Counted from the stretch's first letter, positions 52,482 to 61,964 are shown. The stretch: DNA of 64,000 nucleotides from Bog-473 sp963756025 (GCA_963756025.1 CAVWMF010000008.1:434001-498000); one strand, 5' to 3'. The notes: a model not told the origin generated them from the sequence alone. Made by a program: numbers and translations.

Positions 52482-55400
52482 CCGGAGAATCTGCAGCCGA
52501 AGCGGCTGCCTTGTCCCTCTCACCCGACCTCCCGAACCGGTGGACGCCGACACGGGCCGGGCTCGTAGCGCTGTGGCGTTATGCGGACGAGACGTTTACC
52601 TTCCACCAAGGTCGGCTACTGCTGCGCGGGCCCAACGGTTCGGGAAAGTCCATGGCCCTCGAATTGCTGCTGCCTTTCCTGCTCGACGGGGACGCCTCTC
52701 CCTCGCGCCTGACGTCGTCGGCTAAGTCGCGTGGAGGCCTCTACGAGCGGGTCATGGGCGGGAGCGACGACGCCAGTCGGACCGGGTTCGCCTGGGTGGA
52801 GTTCCGCCGCGGGATCGGCGAGGTCTTCACGGTCGGAGCCCGGCTGAGGGCCTCTACAGCCACACGGAGAGTCGAGGCCACGTTCTTCACCACCTCGCAG
52901 ATCGTGGGCACCGATCTCCTCCTCATCGACGAGTTACGCGAGCCGCTGTCGGGCAAAGCCCTCAAGCTGGCGATCGGTGAAGACGGGCAGGTGCACGGGT
53001 CGGCCGTCGATCACCGCAATGCCATCCGTGAGCGCCTTTTCCCCGGATTCAGCGAGGACCGCTACTCCTCGGTGATCACTGCACTGTTGGCGCTGCGCAA
53101 GGAGAAGTTGTCGGATAATTTGGATCTGGCCAAGCTCTCCGGCGTGCTCACCGAGGCCCTGCCGCCGATCGACGAGCGTGAACTGGCCGCGGTGGCCGAA
53201 GGGTTCGAGCGTCTCGACCGGCGTAAGGACGAGCTACGCAAACTGGAAGCGGAGCTGGCCGCGGTCACCGAGTTGGCGAAGCGCCAGCGTGCCTACGCCC
53301 GGACCATCGTGGCCGGTGTGGCCGACCAGGTGCGTGAAGCAGAGTCGCGGCGCGACGCCGTGACCCGGGCCGAAAGGGAGGCGAGCGCCGCTCTCGGCGA
53401 GGCGTCAGCCAGTGACCAGCAGGCCGCTGAGCGGTTGCGCTCCATCGAGGAACGACTAGACGACATCGCGGTGGAGATCGAGACCCGGCATGCCAGCAAG
53501 GCCTATCAGAAGGGTGCCGAGCTGAATCATCTCCGTGACGAGGAGCGTCAACTGCGCGAGCGCGCGCAAACCGATAGCGAGGCAACTAAGGCTCGGACCA
53601 CTGAACAGACCCAGCGGTCCGGTGAGCTTGAACAAGCGCAGGAGCAGTGCGACGCGGCGACGAACAACCTGACGGTGGCCTCTGACGAGGTCCATCAGAT
53701 CGCGTCGGGACTCGGCGCCGAGCAACTGCGCAACGAAATGGTCGACGCCGCTGACACCGACGCGGCCCAGTCGTTCGGTTTGGCCTGGGCATCGGGCCGG
53801 CGCTTGCAGGCGCGCGCTGTCCGTGTGGTGATCGCGCGCCACGCCGACGCGGTGCAGCGGCGGGGATTCGAAGAGGAGCAGGTCGGAGCGGATCAGGCCG
53901 GTCTCGACGAGGCCCTCGACGGTCGGCGTGAAGCCGAGGAGGCGCTGCGCCTCGCGCTGAGTACGTTCAATGCTGACGTCGGCGACTGGGCCCGGTCCTC
54001 GCGAGCCCTCGGCCCCGACCGGGTCTTGGCGGAGCTGGGCCAGCTACCGTATGAGCCCGATACGGTCGATGACGCGGTCGGCCGTCTCCGCACCGAAGTC
54101 GAGTCCCGCTACGCGGTCGCCCGTCGCGATCTCGAGCAACTCCTTCAGGACGCTGAGAACCGACGGAACGAGTTGCTGGCCGAGAAGGCGGATCTCGACG
54201 AAGGGGTGCCACCCGAACCCGATGCCCCGAGTTGGAGGGGCGGACGCGCTGGTCGTCGCGGAGCACCGCTGTGGCGCCTGGTGGAGGTGGCGAACGGAGT
54301 CGATCCGGCGGAGATCGACGGCGTGGAAGCCGCGCTCGGGGCGGCCGGATTCCTCGATGCCTGGCTGGCCCCCGACGGGAGTATCGATCACGCCACCGAT
54401 GATGTGATCCTGACCGAGCGGCCGATCGGAGGCCGGACCTTGGCCGATCTGTTGGTCCCTCTGCGCGGTGCCGCAGTGCCAACCGACGTGGTGCAGGTAG
54501 TCCTCACCTCTATTGCGGTGGGTGGACACGCCGGAACCGTCGAACGCCACCACTTTGTGAGTCCGACAACATCCGGGAACGACAGTCCCGCCGAGGTGCT
54601 GATGGGAACGGACGGTTCCTTCCGGCTCGGCAGCGCGGTCGGCCAGGCTCCGGTCAGTCCGGCCAACCTCCTGGGTGCGGAGGCTCGGGAACGGCGGCGT
54701 CTGCAACGGTTGGTCGAAGTCGCGGCAGCGCTGGACGAGGTGGCTGAGAATGTGGCCCGGTTGGATCGCGCCCAGGACGAGCTCGACCGTGAGCGCGCGG
54801 GCGCCGAAGCCGACCTTGGGACCGTTCCCAGCGCAGGCCCATTACAGGAGGCGGTGCGCGGTACGGAGCGTGCCGGGCAGCGGGTGGTCGACGCCGAAAG
54901 GCGTGTCGAGATGAGCCGGGACCGCCTCCGGGCCGCGGAGGAGGCGGTGCGCGAGGCCGTGCGCCAGCTGACCGCAGTGGCGGCCGAGCATGGGCTGCCC
55001 ACCACACTTGAGTCCCTGGAGCGGATTGACGACGAGCTTGCGCACCTCGAACGGGCGGTGCATATCTGGGCGCGGCGTAGCCACGAGCTGGACCGGGCCG
55101 CGCAGACCATGGCCGAACGCACGCGGGCCTACACCGACGCCATCAGATTGCGCGCGGACGCCGAGGCGACGCAGGAGCGGTCCAGCCGGCAGGCCCAGGA
55201 CGCCCGTGTCCGGCTTGCCACCCTTGAAGCCACCGCCGGCGTCGAGCACCGTGCAGTGCTGTCGGAGATCGATGTATTGCAGGCCGAAGCCCGCCTGAAC
55301 AAGGAGGAGCAGAAGGGTCTGCATGGTTCCCGTCTCGAACTGGGCCGCCGCATCGGCACACTCGAGACCAGCCTGGCCCAGGCCGAACAAGCTCGAATCG

Positions 55401-56548
55401 ACGCGTCCGCGCTACGGGCCACCGCCCACCAGCGCTTCACGGCCGCCAACGTTGACGGACTGTTCGTCGAGGCCGGGCTGGAGTGGGAGGGCGCCCTCGA
55501 CGGGATGACAGCGGTGCTGGCTGCGGCGCGAGAGGTGGCCACCGTGCTCGCCGATGCGGCCAGTGATGAAGCGTCCAGGCAGAAGGCGTCGAGCCAAGTC
55601 GACGACCGGCTCCATGAGGCCCGGGGCGCACTGTCAGGGCATGCCGATCTGGTTCGTCAGCTCGGGGAACACGAGTGGTGGATCCTCCGCGCCGGCGTCC
55701 ACGGTGTCCGTCGTCCCGTGAGCGAGCTGCGGGCCACCCTGCAACGCGATCTGGACGAGGGACGGGCCGATCTCGTCGCCGAGGAGGAGCGCCTCTTCGA
55801 GCAGACCCTGGCCGGCAGCATCCGGCGATCACTGGCCAACCGCATCCGTCAGGCCAACGGTCTGGTCGCGGGGATCAATGAGCAACTCGGTCGGATCAGG
55901 ACCGCCGCGGCCGGGGTGGGTGTCCGCTTGTCGTGGGAAGTTGATCCTGAACAATCGGCCGCCGTGAGATCGGCACGCTCCTTGCTCTTGAAGGATCGGG
56001 TGACCGACGAGGAGCGGCGGGCCCTTCAGGATTTCGTGCGGGCCAGAGTCGACCAGGCTCGGGCCGAATTAGAACAGCACGCGCCGTGGGAAGCGCGTCT
56101 GCGCGAGTCTCTCGATTACCGGGCCTGGCATCGGTTCACCCTCCAGATCACCCACCAGGACTGGGAAGGGTGGCAGCCGGCAACTCCGAAGCGACTGCAG
56201 CGGTTGTCCACCGGGGAGCGTTCGATCGCCCTCCATCTGCCTATGCTGGCGTCCATCGCCGCCCACTACGCCGACGAGGACGGACGGCCATTAGAATGCC
56301 CCCGTCTGATCCTCCTCGACGAGCTTTTTGCCGGTGTCGACGCGGCCAACCGGGCCATGCTCTTCGGGACGTTCACGCAATGGGATCTTGATGCGGTGTT
56401 CACCAGCGATCATGAGTGGTGCCAGTACGCCACGCTCAGCGGTATTGCCATTCACCACCTTCACCCGCCCCAAGGCAATGAGCCGCTGGTCTCCACTCGT
56501 TTCACCTGGGACGGCCATCGGCGGGCCATCGACGCGCCGGCGGCATGA
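52478..56548 (+). CDS. SMC-like ATPase (TIGR02680), JetC-like
   Basis: A 1356-residue SMC-type protein. Walker A is LLRGPNGSGKSMALELLL (residues about 48-65); long coiled-coil stretches run over roughly residues 250-480 and 700-1100; the ABC signature is RLSTGERS (about 1242) and Walker B LILLDELFAGVD (about 1277). No Cys zinc hook is present in the middle, so this is not Rad50-like; the hinge region is around 530-640. Walker B has Asp-Glu. In Wadjet, this ATPase loops small circular DNA, and the nuclease cuts it. The ATG overlaps the previous stop (ATGA). Confidence 0.92.
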   Translation: MTGESAAEAAALSLSPDLPNRWTPTRAGLVALWRYADETFTFHQGRLLLRGPNGSGKSMALELLLPFLLDGDASPSRLTSSAKSRGGLYERVMGGSDDASRTGFAWVEFRRGIGEVFTVGARLRASTATRRVEATFFTTSQIVGTDLLLIDELREPLSGKALKLAIGEDGQVHGSAVDHRNAIRERLFPGFSEDRYSSVITALLALRKEKLSDNLDLAKLSGVLTEALPPIDERELAAVAEGFERLDRRKDELRKLEAELAAVTELAKRQRAYARTIVAGVADQVREAESRRDAVTRAEREASAALGEASASDQQAAERLRSIEERLDDIAVEIETRHASKAYQKGAELNHLRDEERQLRERAQTDSEATKARTTEQTQRSGELEQAQEQCDAATNNLTVASDEVHQIASGLGAEQLRNEMVDAADTDAAQSFGLAWASGRRLQARAVRVVIARHADAVQRRGFEEEQVGADQAGLDEALDGRREAEEALRLALSTFNADVGDWARSSRALGPDRVLAELGQLPYEPDTVDDAVGRLRTEVESRYAVARRDLEQLLQDAENRRNELLAEKADLDEGVPPEPDAPSWRGGRAGRRGAPLWRLVEVANGVDPAEIDGVEAALGAAGFLDAWLAPDGSIDHATDDVILTERPIGGRTLADLLVPLRGAAVPTDVVQVVLTSIAVGGHAGTVERHHFVSPTTSGNDSPAEVLMGTDGSFRLGSAVGQAPVSPANLLGAEARERRRLQRLVEVAAALDEVAENVARLDRAQDELDRERAGAEADLGTVPSAGPLQEAVRGTERAGQRVVDAERRVEMSRDRLRAAEEAVREAVRQLTAVAAEHGLPTTLESLERIDDELAHLERAVHIWARRSHELDRAAQTMAERTRAYTDAIRLRADAEATQERSSRQAQDARVRLATLEATAGVEHRAVLSEIDVLQAEARLNKEEQKGLHGSRLELGRRIGTLETSLAQAEQARIDASALRATAHQRFTAANVDGLFVEAGLEWEGALDGMTAVLAAAREVATVLADAASDEASRQKASSQVDDRLHEARGALSGHADLVRQLGEHEWWILRAGVHGVRRPVSELRATLQRDLDEGRADLVAEEERLFEQTLAGSIRRSLANRIRQANGLVAGINEQLGRIRTAAAGVGVRLSWEVDPEQSAAVRSARSLLLKDRVTDEERRALQDFVRARVDQARAELEQHAPWEARLRESLDYRAWHRFTLQITHQDWEGWQPATPKRLQRLSTGERSIALHLPMLASIAAHYADEDGRPLECPRLILLDELFAGVDAANRAMLFGTFTQWDLDAVFTSDHEWCQYATLSGIAIHHLHPPQGNEPLVSTRFTWDGHRRAIDAPAA

Positions 56549-57789
56549 ACCGTGTGGCCTCAGCGGTCGTCCGGTTGGAAGTGGTCGGGCTGGCTCCCGT
56601 GGTGGATGAATTGGCCCGCCGCTTCCAGGACGGTTCGCCCGTGACGCAGATCACCGTGCCCGGACTGGACGAAGACCAACGGGCGTCCGTAGCCGACCTG
56701 CTCGGCCGTGATCGATTCCCGGGGCGGACCGTTCGGATCGCGCTGGTCACCCTGCTCGATGTCCTCGGCCTGCATGGGGTGGACGAGTTGCGCACGGCTG
56801 TGGAAATGATTGCCGGTCCGCTCGGTGACCGGCGGGCCGACCGTGACGAACAGCGCCAACGGCGCGCCCAGCTGTGGTCCTGGTGCGCAGAGCAGGCGGC
56901 AGGAGTGCCTCTCCTGAGCGGCTCCGAAGGGGTGGTTCGGTGGATGGACCTACTCCGCCAGGCCGGTGTCCGGGGTGGACCCGACGGCGAGATCGCCTAC
57001 CGCCATCGGATGAGACAAGCGATGACCGTACTCCGGGAACTGCCTTTGCATGCGCCGAGATCACTGGCAGCGTTCGCCGACGATCGGCTTGCCGACCCCC
57101 ACGCTCTCGATCGAGGAAGTCTCGTCGAGGGGCTGGTGCTCGACGCCCTTTCGATCGCACTCGGCCAGCCGCGACCACGGGACGCCGAAGCGGTGCGGCA
57201 ACTCTGGGAACGGGTCGGAGTTGTTCCCGATCCTTTGTCTTCGGCCGTCACTGTTCTGGGTCTCCGGCCAGGCGGCGATGACGTCCTTCACAACTGGCTC
57301 CGCCTCTGTGCCGATGCGAGCGAGCCGACCCTGGTGACGTTGGCCCAACTTCGGCGTTGGCCTCTCGCCCCGCTCCACTCGTCGGAAGTGGCCTACGTCG
57401 TGGAAAACCCTTCCCTTCTCAGCCACGCCGCGGCGGAAAAGTGGACGGGAGCCCCGATCATCTGCAGCTCGGGTCGGCCGACCGTCGCCGTGGTCACGTT
57501 AATTCGCCAATTGAGCGTGGGAGGTGCGACATGCCGACAGCACGCTGACTTCGACGCTACGGGGCTCGGCATCACCGCCTGGATGGTCGACCGCGCCGGG
57601 ACCGTTCCCTGGCTGATGACGGCGGACGCGTACTGCGAGGCGATTGCGATGCAACGGGAGCGAGTCCCACTCGAGTCCACGATTCCCGACACAGGTTGGG
57701 ACCCCGCCCTTGGTCCGGCCATGAGAACCGCGGGTGTCGGCGTCTACGAGGAGGAGCTCCGGCTCGCCCTCCTCGACGCCATGGCATGA
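56545..57789 (+). CDS. DUF2399 (TIGR02679) nuclease, JetD-like
   Basis: A 414-residue protein. The C-terminal Toprim-like fold shows VAYVVENPSLLSHA (Glu of the first motif), IICSSGRPTVAVVTLIRQL, and HADFDATGLGITAW with Asp-x-Asp. These are the metal residues of the nuclease JetD. N-terminal DUF3323-like sequence ends near RRWPLAP. It begins 4 bp before the ATPase stop. Together with the preceding three genes this completes the expected set with no broken subunit, so the system looks intact. Confidence 0.87.
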   Translation: MNRVASAVVRLEVVGLAPVVDELARRFQDGSPVTQITVPGLDEDQRASVADLLGRDRFPGRTVRIALVTLLDVLGLHGVDELRTAVEMIAGPLGDRRADRDEQRQRRAQLWSWCAEQAAGVPLLSGSEGVVRWMDLLRQAGVRGGPDGEIAYRHRMRQAMTVLRELPLHAPRSLAAFADDRLADPHALDRGSLVEGLVLDALSIALGQPRPRDAEAVRQLWERVGVVPDPLSSAVTVLGLRPGGDDVLHNWLRLCADASEPTLVTLAQLRRWPLAPLHSSEVAYVVENPSLLSHAAAEKWTGAPIICSSGRPTVAVVTLIRQLSVGGATCRQHADFDATGLGITAWMVDRAGTVPWLMTADAYCEAIAMQRERVPLESTIPDTGWDPALGPAMRTAGVGVYEEELRLALLDAMA

Positions 57790-57807
57790 GTGTCAACCGC
57801 CAAAATG

Positions 57808-57842
57808 CAAAGCGCCCCCGGCAGACAAAGCGCCCCCGGCAG
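57808..57842 (-). repeat. Tandem short copies of the tRNA-Arg 3' end
   Basis: CAAAGCGCCCCCGGCAG occurs at 57808-57824 and again at 57826-57842; a third copy is the tRNA end itself (59131-59147). The 17 bases cover the acceptor-stem 3' strand plus CTTTG downstream. These mark the right end of the cargo and suggest earlier rounds of integration and loss. Confidence 0.75.
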
Positions 57843-59129
57843 TGTCTGAGTTCAGGACATAGGCGACACTTTCCCTAGGGGATGTGTCAAGACATAGGAG
57901 ACACCGACTTGCGGAGGTTCTCTTGTGGACAAAGGCCTGTTTCTGATCGAGACGCACCTCAAGACGGGGCGGTCCATTGGCGAGTTGGCCAAGGCCCATG
58001 GGGTGAGCCGGGGCTGGCTCTACAAGTTGCTCCGGCGCTACCGCTTAGAGGGACCACAGTCCGTGGCATCCCGCTCGAGGCGGCCCAAGTCGAGTCCTTC
58101 GCGGATCGCCGATCTTTACGACGACGAGATCGTCCGCATCAGAAAGCAGTTGATCGACGCCGGCTACGACGCCGGGGCCGAGACCATTCGCTTCCATATG
58201 GCGACCCCGGGGCGCAGCGTGCCGTCGACCTCGACCATCTGGCGGGTGCTCAAGGCCCGGGGCTTCGTCACCGCGCAGCCCCACAAGCGCCCCAAGAGCT
58301 CGTGGACCCGCTTCGTGGCCGACTTTCCGAACGAGTGTTGGCAGCTCGACATGACCCACGTCGAAGTGGCCGACGGGGTCGTCTACGAGGTTCTCAACAT
58401 CATCGACGACCATTCGAGGGTCTGCATTGCCTCGCAGGTCTTCGTCGTCGTCAAGGCGCCCGACGTGGTGCGCACCATCCACAAAGCGGCTGCTGTGTGG
58501 GGCTATCCGCAGCGGGTCCTGACCGATAACGGCCTCATCTTCACCACGCCCTTGGGCAGCGCCATGGGAGCCATGGAGTCAGAGCTGATGAGCCTCGGCA
58601 TCGCCACGAAGCACTCGAGGCCCTATCACCCCCAGACCTGCGGCAAGGTCGAGCGTTTCCATCAGACGATGAAGAAGTACCTGGCCGCCCAGGACCCCGC
58701 CGAGACCAAGAAGCAACTGGTCGGCCAACTCAACCGCTTTGCCAAGTACTACAACACCGAGCGGCCGCATCGAGGGGTCGGGCGCCGCACGCCCCTCAGC
58801 GCCTTTGGCGCTCGGGAGAAGGCGGGTCCCATTGGGCCGAGGATCGATGCGGCGGGCTATCGGATCCGCCACGACAAGGTCACTGCCGGCGGGGCGGTGA
58901 TGCTGCGTCACAAGGGGAAGTACCACCACATCGGGGTGGGTCGTCCTTATGCCGGTTGGCGGGTGATCATGCTGGTCGCCGGCCTCGACATCAAGATCTT
59001 GGGTGCCGACGGCTCGCCGCTGCGACATCTCACGTTGGACACGTCGGTGGACTACCAGCGGATGCCCTGAGGTGGGCCACGGTTGTCTACGATGTCTTGA
59101 AACAGCTGTCTCCGATGTCCCGCGACATC
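57843..59129 (+). mobile_element. IS481-family insertion sequence
   Basis: Imperfect ends: TGTCTGAGTTCAGGACATAG on the left (from 57843) against the complement of the last bases before 59130, sharing GGACAT-GG-GACA. Inner repeats match better: TCAAGACATAGGAGACA (57887-57903) pairs with its near-complement at 59084-59100 (15 of 17). It lies exactly between two 18-bp ACAAAGCGCCCCCGGCAG copies (57825-57842 and 59130-59147). Those copies come from the att series, so they are not proof of target duplication. Confidence 0.75.
57925..59070 (+). CDS. IS481-family transposase
   Basis: A 381-residue DDE transposase. N-terminal helix-turn-helix SIGELAKAHGVSRGWLYKLLRRY; catalytic residues WQLDMTHVEV (Asp), IIDDHSR, LTDNG (Asp) and KVERFHQTMKKYL (Glu). 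The integrase core RPHRGVGRRTPLSAF follows. Length is near the family norm and the frame is open, so the element may be active. Start is GTG 57925. Confidence 0.92.
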   Translation: MDKGLFLIETHLKTGRSIGELAKAHGVSRGWLYKLLRRYRLEGPQSVASRSRRPKSSPSRIADLYDDEIVRIRKQLIDAGYDAGAETIRFHMATPGRSVPSTSTIWRVLKARGFVTAQPHKRPKSSWTRFVADFPNECWQLDMTHVEVADGVVYEVLNIIDDHSRVCIASQVFVVVKAPDVVRTIHKAAAVWGYPQRVLTDNGLIFTTPLGSAMGAMESELMSLGIATKHSRPYHPQTCGKVERFHQTMKKYLAAQDPAETKKQLVGQLNRFAKYYNTERPHRGVGRRTPLSAFGAREKAGPIGPRIDAAGYRIRHDKVTAGGAVMLRHKGKYHHIGVGRPYAGWRVIMLVAGLDIKILGADGSPLRHLTLDTSVDYQRMP

Positions 59130-59135
59130 ACAAAG

Positions 59136-59207
59136 CGCCCCCGGCAGGACTCGAACCTGCGCCACCGGCTCCGGAGGCCGGTGCTCTATCCGCTGAGCTA
59201 CGGGGGC
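59136..59207 (-). tRNA. tRNA-Arg (anticodon CCG)
   Basis: Seventy-two bases folding as a tRNA: acceptor GCCCCCG pairs with CGGGGGC, D arm GCTC-GAGC, anticodon stem CCGGC-GCCGG with loop CTCCGGA (anticodon CCG), T arm GCAGG-TTCGAGT-CCTGC, discriminator G. CCA is not encoded. It is on the minus strand, opposite to lysA, and is the integration site of the island to its left. Confidence 0.93.
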
Positions 59208-59287
59208 ATGAGCAGGGGACGAGCGTACTCTGCCGCGCCGATGATGGCGTCCCGCCCCTGGCGGTGGCTGCCGTATCCTGCGATGCC

Positions 59288-60595
59288 ATGCCTTCGGACG
59301 AGGAACTGGCCAGTGCCCCGGTGGAGCGGCAACTGCTGCCCCGGACGGCCACTGTCGACCCCGAAGGGCACTTGCGGGTGGGGGAGATCGACCTGCTCGA
59401 CCTGGCGGCCGAGTTCGGCACACCCCTGTTCGTCTACGACGAGTTCCATCTCCGTCAGGCCTGCAGAGCAGCCGTCGAGGCCTGGGGGGAGGGGGTGGCC
59501 TACGCCGCGAAGGCGTTCCTGTGCCGGGCCATGGCCCGTCTGGCCTGCGAAGAGGGCATGCACCTCGATGTGGCATCGGGCGGTGAGCTCCACGTTGCGC
59601 TGTCCGCCGGGGTGCCAGCCGAGAAGCTGGTCCTGCACGGCAACAACAAGTCCGAGGAGGAATTGGCGGCCGCATTGGCGAGCGGCGTGGGGCGCATCGT
59701 CGTCGACTCGTTCGACGAGATCGCCCGACTCGGCCGCCTGCTCGATGCGCCCACCGGACGCCCGGACCGTCCCCAGGTGCTGGTTCGGGTCACGCCCGGC
59801 GTCGAGGCCCACACGCATGAGTTCATCCGCACCGGAGGGGAGGACTCCAAGTTCGGTTTCTCGGTGGCTTCGGGCGCGGCGGCCCAAGCGGTCGCCGCGC
59901 TCGAACTCCTGCCGGGGTTGGAGCTCGTGGGCGTGCACGCCCACATCGGGAGCCAGGTCTTCGATGTGTCGTCGTTCGAGCAGGCGGCCGAGGTGTTGGG
60001 CCGGTTCTTCGCTCCCCTCGGTCTTCCCGAGCTCGTCGTGGGAGGCGGGCTCGGCGTCCCCTATGTCAACGGGGAGTCCGCCCCGACGCAGTCCGAGTGG
60101 GCGGCCGCGACGCGCGCTGCGTGCGTCCGGACCGGCGTGGACCCCGCAGTGCGGATCTCGGCCGAGCCGGGCCGGTCGATCGTCGCCACCGCCGGGATGA
60201 CCCTGTACACGGTCGGTACGGTGAAGACGCTTCCGGGGATCCGGACGTATGTCAGCGTCGACGGCGGCATGAGCGACAATCCCCGTCCCGTCCTCTACGG
60301 GAGCGGCTACGAGGCCTTCCTGCCGCGCGCCGTCGCGGCGCCCCGCCCCGAGCCCGTCCGCCTGGTGGGGAAGCACTGCGAGAGCGGCGATCTGGTGGTG
60401 CCGAACGCATTCGTGCCCGAAGGCATCCGCGTCGGCGACATCGTCGCCACGCCTGTGACGGGCGCCTACGGCTATGCCATGGCCTCGAATTACAACAAGG
60501 TCCCACGCCCCGCCGTCGTCTTCGTGGCCGATGGCAGTGCGCGGGTGGTCGTGCGCAGAGAGAGTCTCGAGGACATGATCCGTCTGGACTCGTGA
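59288..60595 (+). CDS. lysA: Diaminopimelate decarboxylase
   Basis: PLP enzyme of 435 residues making L-lysine from meso-diaminopimelate. PLP Lys is in VAYAAKAFL (about residue 74), then HGNNKSEEEL, GVEAHTHEFIRTGGEDSKFGF, the glycine loop GGGLGVPY, EPGRSIVA, and the catalytic Cys in KHCESGDLVV. ATG 59288 chosen; upstream frame is tRNA and IS. It starts a lysA-hom-thrC set of aspartate-family genes. Confidence 0.95.
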   Translation: MPSDEELASAPVERQLLPRTATVDPEGHLRVGEIDLLDLAAEFGTPLFVYDEFHLRQACRAAVEAWGEGVAYAAKAFLCRAMARLACEEGMHLDVASGGELHVALSAGVPAEKLVLHGNNKSEEELAAALASGVGRIVVDSFDEIARLGRLLDAPTGRPDRPQVLVRVTPGVEAHTHEFIRTGGEDSKFGFSVASGAAAQAVAALELLPGLELVGVHAHIGSQVFDVSSFEQAAEVLGRFFAPLGLPELVVGGGLGVPYVNGESAPTQSEWAAATRAACVRTGVDPAVRISAEPGRSIVATAGMTLYTVGTVKTLPGIRTYVSVDGGMSDNPRPVLYGSGYEAFLPRAVAAPRPEPVRLVGKHCESGDLVVPNAFVPEGIRVGDIVATPVTGAYGYAMASNYNKVPRPAVVFVADGSARVVVRRESLEDMIRLDS

Positions 60596-60641
60596 GGCCC
60601 GGTCATCATCGGGCGGTGCAGGCGCCCTGTAGCTTTGAACC

Positions 60642-61964
60642 ATGGCCCCTCAGGCAGCTGATCCGCAGGCCTCGTCCCCGGTGAGGGTGGCCCTCTTGGG
60701 CTGCGGGAACGTCGGGGGTGCCCTGGCCGAGCTCCTGGTCGCCCGCCAGGACGACATCGCGGCCCGCACGGGGATCCGTCTCGAGCTGGTCGGCATCGCG
60801 GTGGCCGACATCGGACGCCCCCGGCCTGCGACCATTCCGCCCGCGCTGTTCGAGACCGACAGCGCAGCGTTGGCCGTGCGCACCGATGTGGACATCGTGG
60901 TCGAGCTGATCGGGGGACTCCATCCGGCGCACGAGTTGATCGAGTCCGCCTTGCGGGCCGGCAAGCCGGTCGTGACGGCGAACAAGGCCGTCCTCGCCCT
61001 TTCGGGGGCCGAGCTGGCCGACCTCGCCGCGGCACACGGAGTGGACCTTCTCTACGAGGCGGCGGTGGCCGGTGCTATCCCCGTCATCCGGCCTTTGCGC
61101 GAATCGCTGGCCGGTGAGCAGATCGTGCGGGTGATGGGCATCGTCAACGGCACCACCAATTTCATCTTGACCCGCATGGAAGAGGATGGCGTCGGCTTCG
61201 ACGACGCGCTCGCCGAAGCGCAGCGTCTCGGGATGGCCGAGCGTGACCCCACGGCCGACGTGGAGGGGCACGACGCGGCAGCGAAAGCGGCAATCCTGGC
61301 CGCGCTGGCCTTCGGGAGCGACGTCGTCGATGTCGACGTGCATCGCGAAGGGATCTCGGGCATTGCGGCGGCGGACGTGGCTTACGCCAATCGCCTGGGG
61401 TATTCGGTCAAACTCCTGGCGATCGCCGAGTTGGTGGATGGCGGTCCGGAGCTCTCGGTCAGGGTGCATCCCGCAATGGTCCCGAAGTCGCATCCGTTGG
61501 CGTCGGTCCGCGGCGCGTTCAACGCGGTCTTCATCGAAGGCGCGGTGAGCGGAGAGCTGATGCTCTACGGTCGCGGTGCGGGCGGGGGTCCGACCGCAAG
61601 CGCGGTGCTGGGTGATCTGGTGGACGCCGCGCGCAACTTGCGCGCCGGTGCTCCGGGGCCGGCGCCCAAGCGGACGAGCATCACCGTGCGGGCGCAATCC
61701 GAACTGCGCTCCGCGTTCTATCTCAGTATGGACGTGGCCGACCGGCCGGGGGTGCTCGCGGCCGTGGCCAAGGTCTTCGGTGACCATCAGGTGTCGATTC
61801 GCGCCATGGAGCAGGTGGGGCTGGCCGACGAGGCGCGACTGATCTTTCTCACCCATCTGGCCCGGGAAGGTGATCTCCTGGCCACCATCGACGCGCTCCG
61901 CCTGCTGCGGGCCGTCGACCGGGTCAGCGGGGTATTGCGGGTCATCGGCGTGGGGGAGGAGTAG
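60642..61964 (+). CDS. hom: Homoserine dehydrogenase
   Basis: A 440-residue NAD(P)-dependent enzyme for threonine and methionine synthesis. VALLGCGNVGGALAELL is the nucleotide motif; VVTANKAVLALSG, YEAAVAGAIPVIRPLRESL and GIVNGTTNFILTRM are the catalytic part; VADRPGVLAAVAKVFGDHQVSI near the C-terminus is an ACT domain, allowing threonine feedback. Start is the ATG at 60642, 46 bp after lysA. Confidence 0.95.
   Translation: MAPQAADPQASSPVRVALLGCGNVGGALAELLVARQDDIAARTGIRLELVGIAVADIGRPRPATIPPALFETDSAALAVRTDVDIVVELIGGLHPAHELIESALRAGKPVVTANKAVLALSGAELADLAAAHGVDLLYEAAVAGAIPVIRPLRESLAGEQIVRVMGIVNGTTNFILTRMEEDGVGFDDALAEAQRLGMAERDPTADVEGHDAAAKAAILAALAFGSDVVDVDVHREGISGIAAADVAYANRLGYSVKLLAIAELVDGGPELSVRVHPAMVPKSHPLASVRGAFNAVFIEGAVSGELMLYGRGAGGGPTASAVLGDLVDAARNLRAGAPGPAPKRTSITVRAQSELRSAFYLSMDVADRPGVLAAVAKVFGDHQVSIRAMEQVGLADEARLIFLTHLAREGDLLATIDALRLLRAVDRVSGVLRVIGVGEE

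Larger units (their letters stand above)
47617..59177. mobile_element. tRNA-Arg(CCG) genomic island
   Basis: The intact tRNA is at 59136-59207 on the minus strand and its 3' fragment is repeated in the same orientation at 47617-47657, so the 11.5 kb between them lies downstream of the tRNA 3' end as expected for an integrated island. Cargo: AAA/DUF4143 ATPase, a four-gene Wadjet-type system, an IS481. No integrase is inside; the closest is the module at 45.2-46.3 kb. Loss of the integrase, or mobilisation by another element, is inferred. Confidence 0.7.

Noticed and set aside
57825..59147. 18-bp repeats taken as IS481 target duplication
   Set aside because: The same word is already present in tandem and in the tRNA, so it predates the IS.
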